Shown here piece by piece: positions 16,982 to 26,819 of a stretch of DNA of 64,000 nucleotides (positions within the stretch are counted from its first letter, which is position 1; every line of letters starts with the position of its first letter). Both the position numbers and the translations under genes were made by a program. This DNA is from JBBAFB01 sp041655595 (GTDB lineage Bacteria > Bacillota > DULZ01), in assembly GCA_041655595.1 (NCBI GenBank), contig JBBAFB010000001.1:1-64000 (forward strand), given 5' to 3'. Under the pieces are notes generated by a model that saw only the letters and a list, made by a program, of their open reading frames with translations, had not been told where the DNA came from and ran no database searches.

Positions 16982-18009
16982 AAATTTTTAGGACTTTTTT
17001 GAAAACCTTCCCCGTCCAGGATGGCCTCAATTGTTCCGGGGCCCGACCGCCGGCTTAAAATAACATATCTTTCAAATACCTTACTTCTAAGCAAATCCCC
17101 CATCACAGGCCTTTCTTTTAGTTCATAAAAGTCATAACCATGCACAGTTGCCAAAATAGTAACCCCCGCATTAATTATTTCTAAAATTGCTTTAACATCG
17201 TCTGCTTTTCCCAACTCATCAACCGCAATAATTTTTGGTGACATGGAACGGAGCAAAATAATCATTCCCAAAGCTTTCGGGCATCCATCCAGCACATCTG
17301 TTTGGTATCCCAGATCATTTTGCGGAACACCACGGTAGGAGCCTGCCAGTTCTGAACGCTCATCCACAAGGCCAATATTGACACCGCTTAACAAACCGGG
17401 AATACCATCGGAAAACTGCCTGATTAAATCACGTAACAAGGTGGTTTTACCCGCCCCGGGCGGAGAAATAATTAAAGTGTGAAGTACCCTTTCCTGCCGA
17501 CAATCAATTAGGCTCGGTATCAAATAATCGGCAGCTCCCACAATTTCTCTGGCTATTCTAAAATTTAATCCGTTCAAATTTTTTAAGGTTTTTAAATTCC
17601 CGTTAGCAATTACTGCTTCCCCTGTAAAACCCACCCTATGCCCCCCGGGTAAAGTTAAATATCCCTGGGATAACTCTGTTTCAATAGCATAAAAAGAACC
17701 ATCACTTATTAAAGCAACTACTTTTTGCAACAGTTCCGCGTTAATGAAAAAGGGTTCCCCCGTAAAGGGCTTTGCCAGTTCACCTGAGTTAGTGATCCAA
17801 AAAGTTTTTCCACCTATTTGACAAACTAAGGGCTTATCCACCCTTAGCCGAATCTCTTCCAATTCAACCAGTTCCTCTGTTGGAAAGGATTTTAAAAGCT
17901 CCTTTAGCTGCAGGGGGAAAAAAGGTAAAATACTATTCAACTGACTATGCGCACTGATATGGATTTTATTAAAACTCGTTAAAATATTAGTTTTAGAAGA
18001 ACATTCCAT
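16969..18009 (-). CDS. spoIIIAA: Stage III sporulation protein AA (ATPase)
   Basis: 346-aa AAA-type ATPase, first gene of the spoIIIA operon. The Walker A SPPGAGKTTLLRDL is near residues 190-203, a Walker B-like region is IIAVDELGKADD, and LATVHG follows. I chose ATG 18009 (MECSSK), 7 bases behind AGGAGG, instead of an upstream start with no ribosome binding site. Upstream, CATAAAAT near 18055 resembles a SigE -10, as expected for this mother-cell operon, but the -35 is unclear. Confidence 0.93.
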   Translation of the reverse strand: MECSSKTNILTSFNKIHISAHSQLNSILPFFPLQLKELLKSFPTEELVELEEIRLRVDKPLVCQIGGKTFWITNSGELAKPFTGEPFFINAELLQKVVALISDGSFYAIETELSQGYLTLPGGHRVGFTGEAVIANGNLKTLKNLNGLNFRIAREIVGAADYLIPSLIDCRQERVLHTLIISPPGAGKTTLLRDLIRQFSDGIPGLLSGVNIGLVDERSELAGSYRGVPQNDLGYQTDVLDGCPKALGMIILLRSMSPKIIAVDELGKADDVKAILEIINAGVTILATVHGYDFYELKERPVMGDLLRSKVFERYVILSRRSGPGTIEAILDGEGFQKSPKNLWKR

Positions 18010-18084
18010 CAAGATTCCTCCTTTCTTAATAAACATATTTTTCCTTTTTAATTTTATGCCCCCTAGTTGCAAAAGTTAGACAAC

Positions 18085-18125
18085 TAAAAAAGACCATTTT
18101 CGGCTTTGCCACTAAAAATGGTCTT
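18085..18125 (-). terminator. Rho-independent terminator of the CD1247-like gene
   Basis: Minus strand AAGACCATTTT (18115-18125), a 14-base loop and AAAATGGTCTT (18090-18100) followed by TTTT. An 11-bp stem. It separates the preceding gene from the spoIIIA operon. The stem with flanking A and T could work in both directions. Confidence 0.85.
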
Positions 18126-18187
18126 AATTATTAAAGCTAAGTAAAAATTTTATCTAGTAAATTAATTTTTTTGCATTTGCTGTACTG

Positions 18188-18706
18188 CTAATCATCTTCT
18201 CCTTCATTTTTTTCCCCGTCCTCTTCAATGCTTCCGCCTTCTAAGAACTCATCGCCAGCCTCTGAGGAATCATCATTGACAAAAACAACTGCATTACAGT
18301 TAGGACAAACAACCTCAATTAAATCATCGTCAATTAAAATATCCGAGTCAAAGTAAACGATATCGTGGCATTCGGGGCATTCAACTTCTACATAGGAGAT
18401 GTCATCGTTAAAATCCTCATCTTCATCATCACTGCTATCATAAAAATCATCGAAATCAAATTCATCATCGCTGTCATCATAGTCATCACCATAAACTTCT
18501 TCTTCCAGCCCCTCCAAATCCTCGTCAATTACTGTTACGTATTCCTCAAGTTCAGTTTGGTTTTCCTGGAATTCTGCTAAAACATCCACCACATCTACCA
18601 AAACATCAATTAGTTCGTCAATTAATCTGCCGACTTTGGGATCCTCCACTTCAATTCCATCTGCTAACCCCTGTAGATATGCTACTCTTTTTTCCAACCC
18701 TTCCAT
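18188..18706 (-). CDS. CD1247-type acidic protein with zinc ribbon
   Basis: 172 aa. N-terminal helical segment EKRVAYLQGLADGIEVED matches the small clostridial CD1247 N-terminal domain. A very acidic middle (runs of D, E, S, residues about 70-105) leads to a zinc ribbon with CPECHD and CPNCNA, Cys pairs about 25 residues apart, and another acidic tail. Function unknown. Such proteins sit near efp and spoIIIA in many clostridia, so a role in sporulation or translation is only a guess. Confidence 0.75.
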   Translation of the reverse strand: MEGLEKRVAYLQGLADGIEVEDPKVGRLIDELIDVLVDVVDVLAEFQENQTELEEYVTVIDEDLEGLEEEVYGDDYDDSDDEFDFDDFYDSSDDEDEDFNDDISYVEVECPECHDIVYFDSDILIDDDLIEVVCPNCNAVVFVNDDSSEAGDEFLEGGSIEEDGEKNEGEDD

Positions 18707-18773
18707 GACAAATCCTCCTTTTCTTTACTACTAATTTATTATTTCCAAGAAGCCGCCTGCTAAACAAAAAAGA

Positions 18774-19331
18774 TTATGCCCTTTGAATATATTGGCCATC
18801 TCTAGTATCTATAATTAAAACATCTCCGACATTTATAAATAAAGGCACCTGCACCACAGCCCCTGTTTCCAGTGTTGCCGCCTTGGTCGCACCGGTAGCT
18901 GTGTCACCTTTTATGCCGGGTTCAGACTCTGTTACTTCTAGTTCAACAGTATTTGGCAATTCAACCCCAAAAGATTGCCCTTTAAAAAACAAGACATGGA
19001 TATTCATATTTTCCTTCAGATATTTAACGGCATCATCAAGTTGTTCGGCACTAAGCGACAACTGCTCATAATTTTCTGTATCCATAAAAATATAGTTTTC
19101 ACTATCAAAATAAAGATACTGCATTTCCTTTCTTTCTATATGGGCCCTAAGCACCTTTTCTCCGGCCCTGAAAGTTTTTTCAAGAACAGCACCGGTGCGT
19201 CTGTTTTTAATTTTTGATCTGACAAAAGCTGCGCCTTTGCCCGGTTTTACATGCTGAAAATCTACTACGGTATAAACATCCCCATCAAGCTCAATAGTTA
19301 ATCCGGTTTTAAAATCATTTGTTGATATCAT
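18774..19331 (-). CDS. efp: Translation elongation factor P
   Basis: 185-aa EF-P, which binds between P and E sites of the ribosome and relieves stalling at polyproline. The KOW-like N-terminal domain contains [16 protein letters not shown] (conserved Lys loop near residue 33), followed by two OB domains ending [17 protein letters not shown]. Located downstream of pepP and aroQ, the typical clostridial order aroQ-pepP-efp-spoIIIA. Confidence 0.97.
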   Translation of the reverse strand: MISTNDFKTGLTIELDGDVYTVVDFQHVKPGKGAAFVRSKIKNRRTGAVLEKTFRAGEKVLRAHIERKEMQYLYFDSENYIFMDTENYEQLSLSAEQLDDAVKYLKENMNIHVLFFKGQSFGVELPNTVELEVTESEPGIKGDTATGATKAATLETGAVVQVPLFINVGDVLIIDTRDGQYIQRA

Positions 19332-19367
19332 ACTACTCCTCCTTTGGGTTCTTACTTTAAGAAAAAG

Positions 19368-20450
19368 TTAAAGATTGATTTCCAGTAACTCCTTTGAGGT
19401 CTTAGTAAAGTTTTGATAACCCTTTTCGGTTACTAAAACCATATCTTCAATGCGCACCCCACCCCAGCCTTCTAAATATATACCCGGTTCTACCGTAACT
19501 ACCATCCCTGCCTTTAACGGTAGCGGATTACCTTCAGCCAACCTGGGATTTTCGTGAATATCTAAACCCACTCCATGTCCCAGACTATGTCCAAAATATT
19601 CACCATAGCCCTTTTTTCTGATGATATCCCTAGCAAGCTTATCAATATCATCGCACGTTTCGCCCGCTTTAATATGCTCTAGGCTGGCAAGTTGGGCTTC
19701 CAATACCAATTGGTAGATCTCTTTCTCTCTTGCTGTTGCTTTTCCCAATTTAATAGTACGTGTCATATCCGATCGGTAGCCTTGGTAAATAGCACCAAAA
19801 TCAATCACAACCAAATCCCCGGGCTCCAGCTTCTTTTCACTAGCGACTCCATGGGGCAAGGCACTTCGAAACCCCGAGGCGATAATAGTTTCGAAGGCAA
19901 AGCCGTTTCCACCTAAAAGCCGCATCTGATATTCCAATTCTGCTGCCAACTCTATTTCCCGGATACCGGGCTTTAAGAATGTTAAAATTCTTTGAAAAGC
20001 CTGATCAGCTATTGTAGCCGCCTTTTTAATAAATTTCACTTCAACCTCATCCTTACACTCACGCAAAGATTCGGTAACGTCCTTTGTTCCTGCTAGCTCC
20101 ACCCCGTACATTTCCTTTTTTAACAGTTCAAACTGTGTATAGCTTAGCTGATCCTGTTCAAAGCCTAACACCCTGATGTTATGCAGTTTAGTTAGCTCCA
20201 AAAGGGTAGTAGTCCACTTGTTGGCATGCTGCATCACCCGACAACAAGTTGCCTCTTTTTGTGCCTGTTTTATGTAACGAAAATCTGTCAACAGATAAGC
20301 ATCACCTTCGGTAATTAAAAGGTAGCCCGCGGAGCCCGTAAAGCCCGATAAATAGTATCTATTTTTTTCATCGGTAACCAACAGGCCGTTTAAATTTTTT
20401 TTGGTTATTTCCACTTGAATCTGCTTACATCTGTTTTTAAATGGCATCAA
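19368..20450 (-). CDS. pepP: Xaa-Pro aminopeptidase (M24B)
   Basis: 360-aa proline peptidase. An N-terminal creatinase-like domain ([20 protein letters not shown]) is followed by the pita-bread M24 catalytic domain. Dinuclear metal ligands are visible: [19 protein letters not shown] (two Asp), [14 protein letters not shown] (His), VEPGIYLE (Glu) and the last Glu in [11 protein letters not shown]. Start could be either of two adjacent ATG codons. It precedes efp; together they handle proline-rich proteins and peptides. Confidence 0.95.
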   Translation of the reverse strand: MMPFKNRCKQIQVEITKKNLNGLLVTDEKNRYYLSGFTGSAGYLLITEGDAYLLTDFRYIKQAQKEATCCRVMQHANKWTTTLLELTKLHNIRVLGFEQDQLSYTQFELLKKEMYGVELAGTKDVTESLRECKDEVEVKFIKKAATIADQAFQRILTFLKPGIREIELAAELEYQMRLLGGNGFAFETIIASGFRSALPHGVASEKKLEPGDLVVIDFGAIYQGYRSDMTRTIKLGKATAREKEIYQLVLEAQLASLEHIKAGETCDDIDKLARDIIRKKGYGEYFGHSLGHGVGLDIHENPRLAEGNPLPLKAGMVVTVEPGIYLEGWGGVRIEDMVLVTEKGYQNFTKTSKELLEINL

Positions 20451-20464
20451 CTACCAACCTAACC

Positions 20465-20914
20465 CTAATTATTTTTTGTCTTGTGGAGATACAAAGCCGC
20501 AAAAAAGGCAGTAATATAACTAACTTCTCCAAAACCTGTAATCTGTCCCCCGGCAACCTCCGCAATTACGGATTTATGTCGAAAATTCTCTCTTTGATAA
20601 ATATTTGACAAGTGAACCTCAATCACGGGAATAGAGATAGCCGCAACTGCATCCCTTAGGGCATAGCTATAATGACCGTAGGCTCCGGGGTTAAAAATGA
20701 TGAAATCAATTTTTTGTTCTGACTCCGTCCGCTGCAGGACATCAATCAAGACACCCTCGTGGTTAGATTGAAAAAACTCAATTTCCACCTGGTATTCTTT
20801 ACCTAAACCCCGGAGGGAATCATTGATCTCATCCAGAGAAATTGAACCGTAAATAGCCGGTTCTCTCCTTCCCAAAAGGTTCAGATTAGGGCCATTTAAA
20901 AATAGTAGCTTCAT
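20465..20914 (-). CDS. aroQ: 3-dehydroquinate dehydratase, type II
   Basis: 149 aa, third step of the shikimate pathway. Motifs: FLNGPNLNLLGRREPAIYG at the N-terminus (with the catalytic Arg/Tyr loop), FFQSNHEGVLIDVLQ, IFNPGAYGHYSYALRDA, and EVHLSNIYQRENFRHKS. Start at ATG 20914 behind GGGG; a longer frame of 13 residues lacks a ribosome binding site. A TGT-TAAAAT element at 20944-20952 could be an extended -10 promoter for aroQ-pepP-efp. Confidence 0.96.
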   Translation of the reverse strand: MKLLFLNGPNLNLLGRREPAIYGSISLDEINDSLRGLGKEYQVEIEFFQSNHEGVLIDVLQRTESEQKIDFIIFNPGAYGHYSYALRDAVAAISIPVIEVHLSNIYQRENFRHKSVIAEVAGGQITGFGEVSYITAFFAALYLHKTKNN

Positions 20915-20985
20915 TTTCACATCCCCATTATCTTTCTGTCTGCATTTTAACATAAGTTACCGAGCTTGAATAGTTTTTCTTTTAG

Positions 20986-22323
20986 TCAACTGCCGCTAAT
21001 TGTCATGTTCGCTATTCTAATAGTAGGAGATCCACTACCGATGAAAAAAGTTAAATCATCCGCTACACAATCTACTTGCTTAAGAAGACCAATTAAATTA
21101 CCGGCAATAGCAGCTCCCCTGAAAGCTTTTGTTAGTTTCCCATTTTCGATCAACAAACCGCTTGCACCGACAGAGAAATCTCCGGAAATGGGATTAGCAG
21201 TATGCATACCCATCACCTCTGTAATATAAAAACCTTGCCGAACCTCGCTTAATAAAACCTCCTTGCTGACCTGCCCTGCCTCAATATAAAGATTTGTTGC
21301 ACCTACCTCAGGAGTTCCTTTATAACTTCTGATGGCATTTCCGGTGGAAGCAGTGCCGCCCTTATTGGCGGTGTAGCTATTGTGCAAAAGGCCGGTTAGA
21401 ATCCCCTCCTTAACCAGGATTGTACGCTGCATTGCCACACCCTCACCATCAAAGGGAGAGGATACAACTTTTCCCACTAAGGCTCCGTCATCAATAATTT
21501 CTACCAAGGGAGAACAAACTATCGTATTCATTTTACCGGCAAAAAATGATTTTCCCTTTTGGACATTTTCCGCGGAAAAAGCTGAAGCCAAAACACCCAA
21601 AAAATTAGTTGCTACATAGGGATCCAGTACAACAGTAGCCTTTTGGGTTTCCACATGCTTCGCCCCTAGGGAGCGAACCGCCTTATTAGCTGCTTCTTTA
21701 CCGATTTTAACGGGATTCAAATCCTTGATTTTTAACTCAAACTGCAAATCAAAACCGGTTTGCGCTTCACTACCTTCTTCTGCGACCACAAAGGCATACA
21801 TTCCGCAATAGGAACCTTCATTTGTCTTTTCAATACCTTTTGAGTTTACGATTGCAATTTGATAGTGAACATCTTGATATGTACAGCTTTCAATAATTTT
21901 AACTCTGGGGTCGTAGCCCCGGGCGGAGTCCTCCATAAGTAAGGCCATTTTAATTTTTTCTTCAACGGAAACCTTTGCTATTTCCGGATCATAAAGGTCA
22001 AGCTCCGGGTAAACATCACTTAACCTAGGAAGAATGTTAAAGCTGTCTTCAGCAGTTTTTTTTGCATTAAAAATTGCCTTTGTCAGAGCTGTTTCCAAAG
22101 CAGTAGAAGAAAGATCCGATGAGTAGGCATAACCCAAGCGATTAGCAACAAAAACCCTGATGCCTACACCCTGCTCCTCTGCATTTTTCAAGGTTTCCAC
22201 CTGTCCGTTTGCAACCTTGACAGTTAACTCCTGACCTTTAGTCACATAAACCTCTATTTGCTCAGCTCCCGTGTTCAGCCCTTTCGCCACCAATTCCCTC
22301 GCTAAACTTAAATTATCAGTCAT
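20986..22323 (-). CDS. pmbA: TldE/PmbA-family protein (non-catalytic partner of metalloprotease TldD)
   Basis: 445 aa. The TldE subunit forms a heterodimer with TldD that degrades unfolded peptides and matures ribosomally made peptides. Motifs: an N-terminal alpha/beta domain with GQELTVKVANGQVETLKNAEEQG, and C-terminal ANPISGDFSVGASGLLIENGKL. The HExxxH of TldD is absent, as normal for TldE. It follows tldD by 15 bases, an operon. Confidence 0.93.
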   Translation of the reverse strand: MTDNLSLARELVAKGLNTGAEQIEVYVTKGQELTVKVANGQVETLKNAEEQGVGIRVFVANRLGYAYSSDLSSTALETALTKAIFNAKKTAEDSFNILPRLSDVYPELDLYDPEIAKVSVEEKIKMALLMEDSARGYDPRVKIIESCTYQDVHYQIAIVNSKGIEKTNEGSYCGMYAFVVAEEGSEAQTGFDLQFELKIKDLNPVKIGKEAANKAVRSLGAKHVETQKATVVLDPYVATNFLGVLASAFSAENVQKGKSFFAGKMNTIVCSPLVEIIDDGALVGKVVSSPFDGEGVAMQRTILVKEGILTGLLHNSYTANKGGTASTGNAIRSYKGTPEVGATNLYIEAGQVSKEVLLSEVRQGFYITEVMGMHTANPISGDFSVGASGLLIENGKLTKAFRGAAIAGNLIGLLKQVDCVADDLTFFIGSGSPTIRIANMTISGS

Positions 22324-22338
22324 CTTAAAACCTCCTCA

Positions 22339-23721
22339 CTATAACAAACCGCCAACAGTTAAATTTGGTATCCGGATTGTCGGCTGAGCATCCGATACCG
22401 GAACACCCTGCCCATCTTTACCACAAGTGCCGATGGCAAAGCCCAGATCATTACCTACCATATCAATTTTTTGCAAGACCTCCGGTCCGTTTCCAGTTAG
22501 TGTCGCACCTCTGACGGGAATTGTTATCTTTCCATTTTCAATTAAATAGCCTTCCTTCACATCAAACACAAAATCCCCGTTGGTAGTGTTAACCTGACCT
22601 CCTCCCATAGCTTTAACATAAAACCCTTTTGCAACGGATTTTATAATTTCCCGTGGGTCGGTTTTGCCTGCGGCTATAAAAGTATTGGTCATACGTGGAA
22701 TAGGGTGGTCCTGGTATGACTCTCGTCTGCCGTTGCCCGTAGAAATTTTGTTTTCCTTCTTGGCAGCAAGATAATCATACATATAATTTTTAAGAATACC
22801 ATTTTCTATTAAAATTGTTTTTTGCCCTTGAGTCCCTTCATCGTCAACTCCAAAAGAACCGTATTTTCCGGGAATGGTTGCATCATCAATAACAGTCACT
22901 AACTCCGAGGCAACCTTTTCTCCAATTTTTCCAGCATAAACGGATAATTGCTTTTGCACCAAATCCGCTTCCAGGCCGTGTCCGCAAGCCTCATGAATCA
23001 TCGTGCCTCCTGCTTCACCATCCATTACTACAGTCATTTTCCCTGCCGGGGCAGGCTTGGCCTCCAGCATCAATAAAGCACGCTTGACCGCCTTTCTAGC
23101 AACCCCCTCAGGCTCCGTTTCCTCAAACAGCTCCAAACCCACATGGCCTCCGATAGCCTCATAACCGGTTTGTATGATATCCCCTTGGGCAGCTACCACA
23201 TTTACCATAAAACGTGTGCGTATCCTCTGATCTTCAATCCAAAGTCCATCACTATTAGCAATCACTACCTCCTGAACAACATCCCCATAAACCACTGTAA
23301 CTTGCTTAATTCTATCATCCATTTTTCTGGCGGCATTGTTTGCCCTGGTCACTAAAGAAACCTTTTCGTCAATCTCAACTTCTCCAGGCATAATTTTTAT
23401 ATCTGAATTGGGTTGTACTTTCGCTTTAATCAATTCGATACCGGCCGGCGTATTGTCGCCGGTAGCTGCTTTTGCTACAGTCTCTGCTATTTTAAGTAAA
23501 TTATCAGCGGACAAATCATTTGTATATCCGTAAGAAGTGTTTTCCCCAACTAGCACCCTTATTCCCGCCCCAACTTCAATGCCGGTAACAACCCTTTCAA
23601 TCCTATCCGCTTCGCATGCTATTCCATTATTTGTTTTTCTCTCAATAAAAACCTCCGCAAAATCCCCTCCCAAGGCTTTTGCCTTTGCCAAAATATCTTC
23701 AATTACTTCTTTGGTTAACAC
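22339..23721 (-). CDS. tldD: TldD metalloprotease
   Basis: 460-aa catalytic subunit of the TldD/E protease. The metal site HEACGHGLE lies near residues 239-247, with the downstream Cys-containing region GFAIGTCGKDGQGVP near 435-449 and the NTTNGDFVFDVKEGYLIENG motif. No precursor peptide or RiPP enzymes are near, so a housekeeping peptide-degradation role is most likely. Confidence 0.95.
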   Translation of the reverse strand: MLTKEVIEDILAKAKALGGDFAEVFIERKTNNGIACEADRIERVVTGIEVGAGIRVLVGENTSYGYTNDLSADNLLKIAETVAKAATGDNTPAGIELIKAKVQPNSDIKIMPGEVEIDEKVSLVTRANNAARKMDDRIKQVTVVYGDVVQEVVIANSDGLWIEDQRIRTRFMVNVVAAQGDIIQTGYEAIGGHVGLELFEETEPEGVARKAVKRALLMLEAKPAPAGKMTVVMDGEAGGTMIHEACGHGLEADLVQKQLSVYAGKIGEKVASELVTVIDDATIPGKYGSFGVDDEGTQGQKTILIENGILKNYMYDYLAAKKENKISTGNGRRESYQDHPIPRMTNTFIAAGKTDPREIIKSVAKGFYVKAMGGGQVNTTNGDFVFDVKEGYLIENGKITIPVRGATLTGNGPEVLQKIDMVGNDLGFAIGTCGKDGQGVPVSDAQPTIRIPNLTVGGLL

Positions 23722-23849
23722 AATCTATCACCTCATTATCTTAACTTCTAGTATAAGCAGCTTATATTTATATATTCCCTACCAATAGTCAGCTTCCTTC
23801 AAATTTTAGCCGGATATACTTATTTATCAAGCTAGCTTGAATTAAACCC

Positions 23850-24593
23850 TTAATAACAAACCCAATTAGCTAAAGCGGCCACCAACCTATCATCATCACC
23901 GATGTCTCCCTCTAACCATTTGATTCGGATGGTTAACCTATTAGTTTTAGCCACGTTTAGACTAAAATTAAAGGGGTATTCCGAAGGCTTAACCTCCTTT
24001 GCTTCATAAATTGGCAACCCGTCTGCCAAGATAGTTAAGCTGTAGCCGGCCCTGCTGTTTCTAGTTTCATCGTCAACACCCAGGTAACCCTCCAGCCGGG
24101 TAAACTCGCCTTTTAAATCAACTACAGCTTCAGCTACTTTCACCCCTTCATTTTCAATATCCCTTTCCCCGGGAGCTAATTCCACTATTAAACCTCTTTC
24201 AAATTGCCTGCCTGCAATGATAATCTTTCTGCTTTGCAGATTATAAAAGGGGCCCACATTTCTTAAAACGGGCAAATCTTCCAAGTAGCTGGGGTTGTAG
24301 GCAGCTCCTTCATCGAATCTTGAATCACCCCTTAAATACACAGTCTTTGTTGAAGGGTCCCACTCCACATCGTAACCCAGTGCCTCTGACATAGCTCGAA
24401 CCGGCACCATTACAGAACCATTTTCCAATTGAAAAGGCTCTACTGCGGAGGAAAGAAGCTTGCCATTGATGATTATTTTAAAATCCTGATAGATGGCCAC
24501 AACATTTTCCCGTCTATAGACCTCTTTGGCGGTAACCGCCGTGCCGATAAGCAGAAGGATTGTTAATATACTAATTAAAGACATTTTGCGCAT
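23850..24593 (-). CDS. Secreted stalk-domain protein (copper amine oxidase N-terminal-like) at the end of the pilus locus
   Basis: 247 aa with a signal peptide (ISILTILLLIGTAVTAKE) and a copper amine oxidase-like stalk domain, FKIIINGKLLSSAVEPFQLENGSVMVPVRAMSEALGYDVEWDP in two parts (residues about 40-82), ending TVYLRGD. The remaining C-terminal half looks like an NPCBM/carbohydrate-binding-like beta domain (VVDLKGEFTRLEGYLGVDDETRNS). It is 13 bases after a pilO-like gene and so belongs to the pilus transcription unit. A cell-wall or substrate binding role is inferred. Confidence 0.7.
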   Translation of the reverse strand: MRKMSLISILTILLLIGTAVTAKEVYRRENVVAIYQDFKIIINGKLLSSAVEPFQLENGSVMVPVRAMSEALGYDVEWDPSTKTVYLRGDSRFDEGAAYNPSYLEDLPVLRNVGPFYNLQSRKIIIAGRQFERGLIVELAPGERDIENEGVKVAEAVVDLKGEFTRLEGYLGVDDETRNSRAGYSLTILADGLPIYEAKEVKPSEYPFNFSLNVAKTNRLTIRIKWLEGDIGDDDRLVAALANWVCY

Positions 24594-24606
24594 TTACGAA
24601 GCCTCC

Positions 24607-25323
24607 TTAAAGAATTGGAAAGTTGTATGAAGGCAACTGTGAACCCTCCGGTTCGCTGAGCTTTTTTGTTTCACTTTCCCTTCCTTGTTCTTCACTAAAA
24701 ATAATTGTTTCTTCAAGATTCAAACCTGCACGCGGTAAAGTATTCGGTAAAAAGGGGGAATACAAAGTTGACGGCTCCTGCAAAACGGTGTTGACATCGT
24801 TTGAAATAAAGACCTGTTGCAACAAAAGTTCCCCCTCAACCAAATCCGGGTTGCCTGGCGAAAAATTAAAACTACACTCCTGGATTTGGACTCCCGCCCT
24901 TGCTTCCGTATCTTTTAAATATTCCAACAGCGATCCTATTGTCCCCCTTATTTTCATTTCAATCAGTGCAATTTGATAAAAATCCTCATCCATAATCATC
25001 AGGCGCTCCGCCTTAAGGATGTCCACTCTTCCAATAGCCTGCTGGCCTAAATTCGCTAATAGCAAACTTACCGTTTGCGGAAACTGTTTTTTGATATTTA
25101 ATAGCTCTTGTTCACCGGCTTTTAAATTTTGCACCTCCAGTTGCTTTACATTTTCCAACTCCTTTATTTCTATACCGGTTGTAGGGCTTTCTTTTAAACA
25201 GTTTGCTAAAAGCTTATATTCAGGTAGTAAAATACCAAAAAAGAGTCTAGACCAAAAAACGAAACCGACTGTTAATAATAGCAGATAAATGAGCTTCCTT
25301 TCCCTTATGGATAGATTAGTCAT
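24607..25323 (-). CDS. PilO-like pilus assembly protein (first MNO set)
   Basis: 238 aa, single N-terminal helix (KLIYLLLLTVGFVFWSRLFFG), a coiled coil and a ferredoxin-like fold (IDILKAERLMIMDEDFYQIALIEMKIRGTIGSLLEYLKD, in parts). This is the topology of PilO/GspM. It overlaps pilN by 8 bases. Sequence identity to known PilO is probably low, but the M-N-O gene order supports the call. Confidence 0.75.
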   Translation of the reverse strand: MTNLSIRERKLIYLLLLTVGFVFWSRLFFGILLPEYKLLANCLKESPTTGIEIKELENVKQLEVQNLKAGEQELLNIKKQFPQTVSLLLANLGQQAIGRVDILKAERLMIMDEDFYQIALIEMKIRGTIGSLLEYLKDTEARAGVQIQECSFNFSPGNPDLVEGELLLQQVFISNDVNTVLQEPSTLYSPFLPNTLPRAGLNLEETIIFSEEQGRESETKKLSEPEGSQLPSYNFPIL

Positions 25324-25870
25324 TTGGGCTCACCCGGTTTTCCACCTTTGTAAGCAGCTTAATTTTAAAGCTACTTAAGCCGGTGTCTGGGTCATTTTTC
25401 AATTCAGATAAGGTTACCTCCTCAAAATACCGATGCCGCTCTAAATCAATTAGAAACCCTTCTAAAAGACCAAGGGATACGGCTTTACCTAGAACAAACA
25501 CGTTATTGGTATTTTTGAACGCAATTTCGATTAAATCCAAGCCTTGAGGTAGAATAGTTTCAATAACTTTTAAGGACTCATATGTATTGGAAGGGCTTTG
25601 TAAAATGTTTTTCAGGGCGGTCAGCTGGTTTTCGTTTCTTTTTTGTTGTTCGTGTAAACCCTCCAAATCAATTTCAATATTGACAAATTTATCATTCATC
25701 AGCTGTTTTTCCATGACTTCCTGCTCTAGGCGACTCACCATGAGCCATAGTAAACCATTGGAAACCATAAAAAAAATTCCATAAAAAATGACCACCCTGA
25801 TATAAGTTGGTATGTTAAAGAAAAGCTTGTTACTACTTTTCAACTCTTTAGGCAACAAATTAATGGACAT
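25316..25870 (-). CDS. PilN-like pilus assembly protein (first MNO set)
   Basis: 184 aa. It opens with the PilN signature MSINLLPKELK, then a single membrane helix (YIRVVIFYGIFFMVSNGLLWLMV) and a coiled coil leading to a small alpha/beta domain (LDLIEIAFKNTNNVFVLGKAVS). PilN binds PilM through the NLLP peptide. Overlaps pilM by 11 bases. Confidence 0.8.
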   Translation of the reverse strand: MSINLLPKELKSSNKLFFNIPTYIRVVIFYGIFFMVSNGLLWLMVSRLEQEVMEKQLMNDKFVNIEIDLEGLHEQQKRNENQLTALKNILQSPSNTYESLKVIETILPQGLDLIEIAFKNTNNVFVLGKAVSLGLLEGFLIDLERHRYFEEVTLSELKNDPDTGLSSFKIKLLTKVENRVSPND

Positions 25871-26804
25871 CTCCCGCAAACCCCCTTAAGGCGAGACCCA
25901 GTGCTATGGCAAATGATGGTTCAGGGAAGGGTTCCGCCAAGTAACCAAAACCCGGCACTCCTTTTTTAACTGCAATCCCCAGCTCATCTTGCAGTGAACA
26001 AAGCCCTCCCCAGTCCATACCAAGCCCGCCAACCACAATTTCCTTTAGAACAATTTCTTGTACTATGGTTTTTAAATACCCAACGGTTATCTGAATTTCA
26101 GTAGCCAATTTACCCGGAGTCAATGAGCGATTAAGGTAATTTTGAGTGATTACCCTAGCAAAAATAACATGACCCCGTAAATGAAAAATCAACTGGGTAT
26201 AATCAATATTTAACTCTAGAAATAAAACCAGGTCATTTCCCGAAAAAGTATCACTTGGCAAATTTCCTGCTAGGGATCTACTAAAGGCAAATGAAGCCAC
26301 ATCAATTGCCTCCAAAGCTAGTCCCGCCGCCATAAAAACTTCGTGTAAATCAGTAACACTCTTTTTTAAAACAGCAGCTAAAACTATTTCCCGGGTATCA
26401 TTCCTTCCGACTGCAGTATTAGTCAAAATCGAGAAATCCAAGCTGTATTCATTTTTATCCAAACCATATTTTTGTTTAGCCTCCCAAGCTACTGCCTGAC
26501 GGAGATCCTTTAAGGGCATCCCGGGCAATTTGAAAAAACGCAGAGAAACCTGTTTGCTTGGAAAAGCTATTACCGTTTTTCGTCTTTTCCACCCTCTTTC
26601 CATTTTTATTTTTACCAAGCTATCAACCAGCAGTGTTTTGTTTTCTAGTTGACCCTCAATATTAAACACCTGTGGGATAGGAATTTTTAAAGTTTTGCAG
26701 CTCGGCCCCCCTTGCTTCTTTTGAATTTCAGCTACTAATAATTCCTCGTTTTCCCAGGTCAAGCCTATGGGATATCTGCCCAGTTTAGTTTTTAGCGAAA
26801 GCAA
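25860..26804 (-). CDS. PilM-like actin-fold pilus assembly protein (first MNO set)
   Basis: 314-aa type IV pilus assembly ATPase-like protein of the PilM/FtsA family: IGLTWENEELLVAEIQKK at the N-terminus, VIAFPSKQVSLRFFKLPGMP, then an acidic strand LDFSILTNTA. The C-terminal half is degenerate relative to the second PilM. TTG start behind GGGGGTGGG. Paired with pilN and pilO downstream. Confidence 0.78.
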   Translation of the reverse strand: MLSLKTKLGRYPIGLTWENEELLVAEIQKKQGGPSCKTLKIPIPQVFNIEGQLENKTLLVDSLVKIKMERGWKRRKTVIAFPSKQVSLRFFKLPGMPLKDLRQAVAWEAKQKYGLDKNEYSLDFSILTNTAVGRNDTREIVLAAVLKKSVTDLHEVFMAAGLALEAIDVASFAFSRSLAGNLPSDTFSGNDLVLFLELNIDYTQLIFHLRGHVIFARVITQNYLNRSLTPGKLATEIQITVGYLKTIVQEIVLKEIVVGGLGMDWGGLCSLQDELGIAVKKGVPGFGYLAEPFPEPSFAIALGLALRGFAGDVH

Positions 26805-26819
26805 AAACCCACCCCCTTA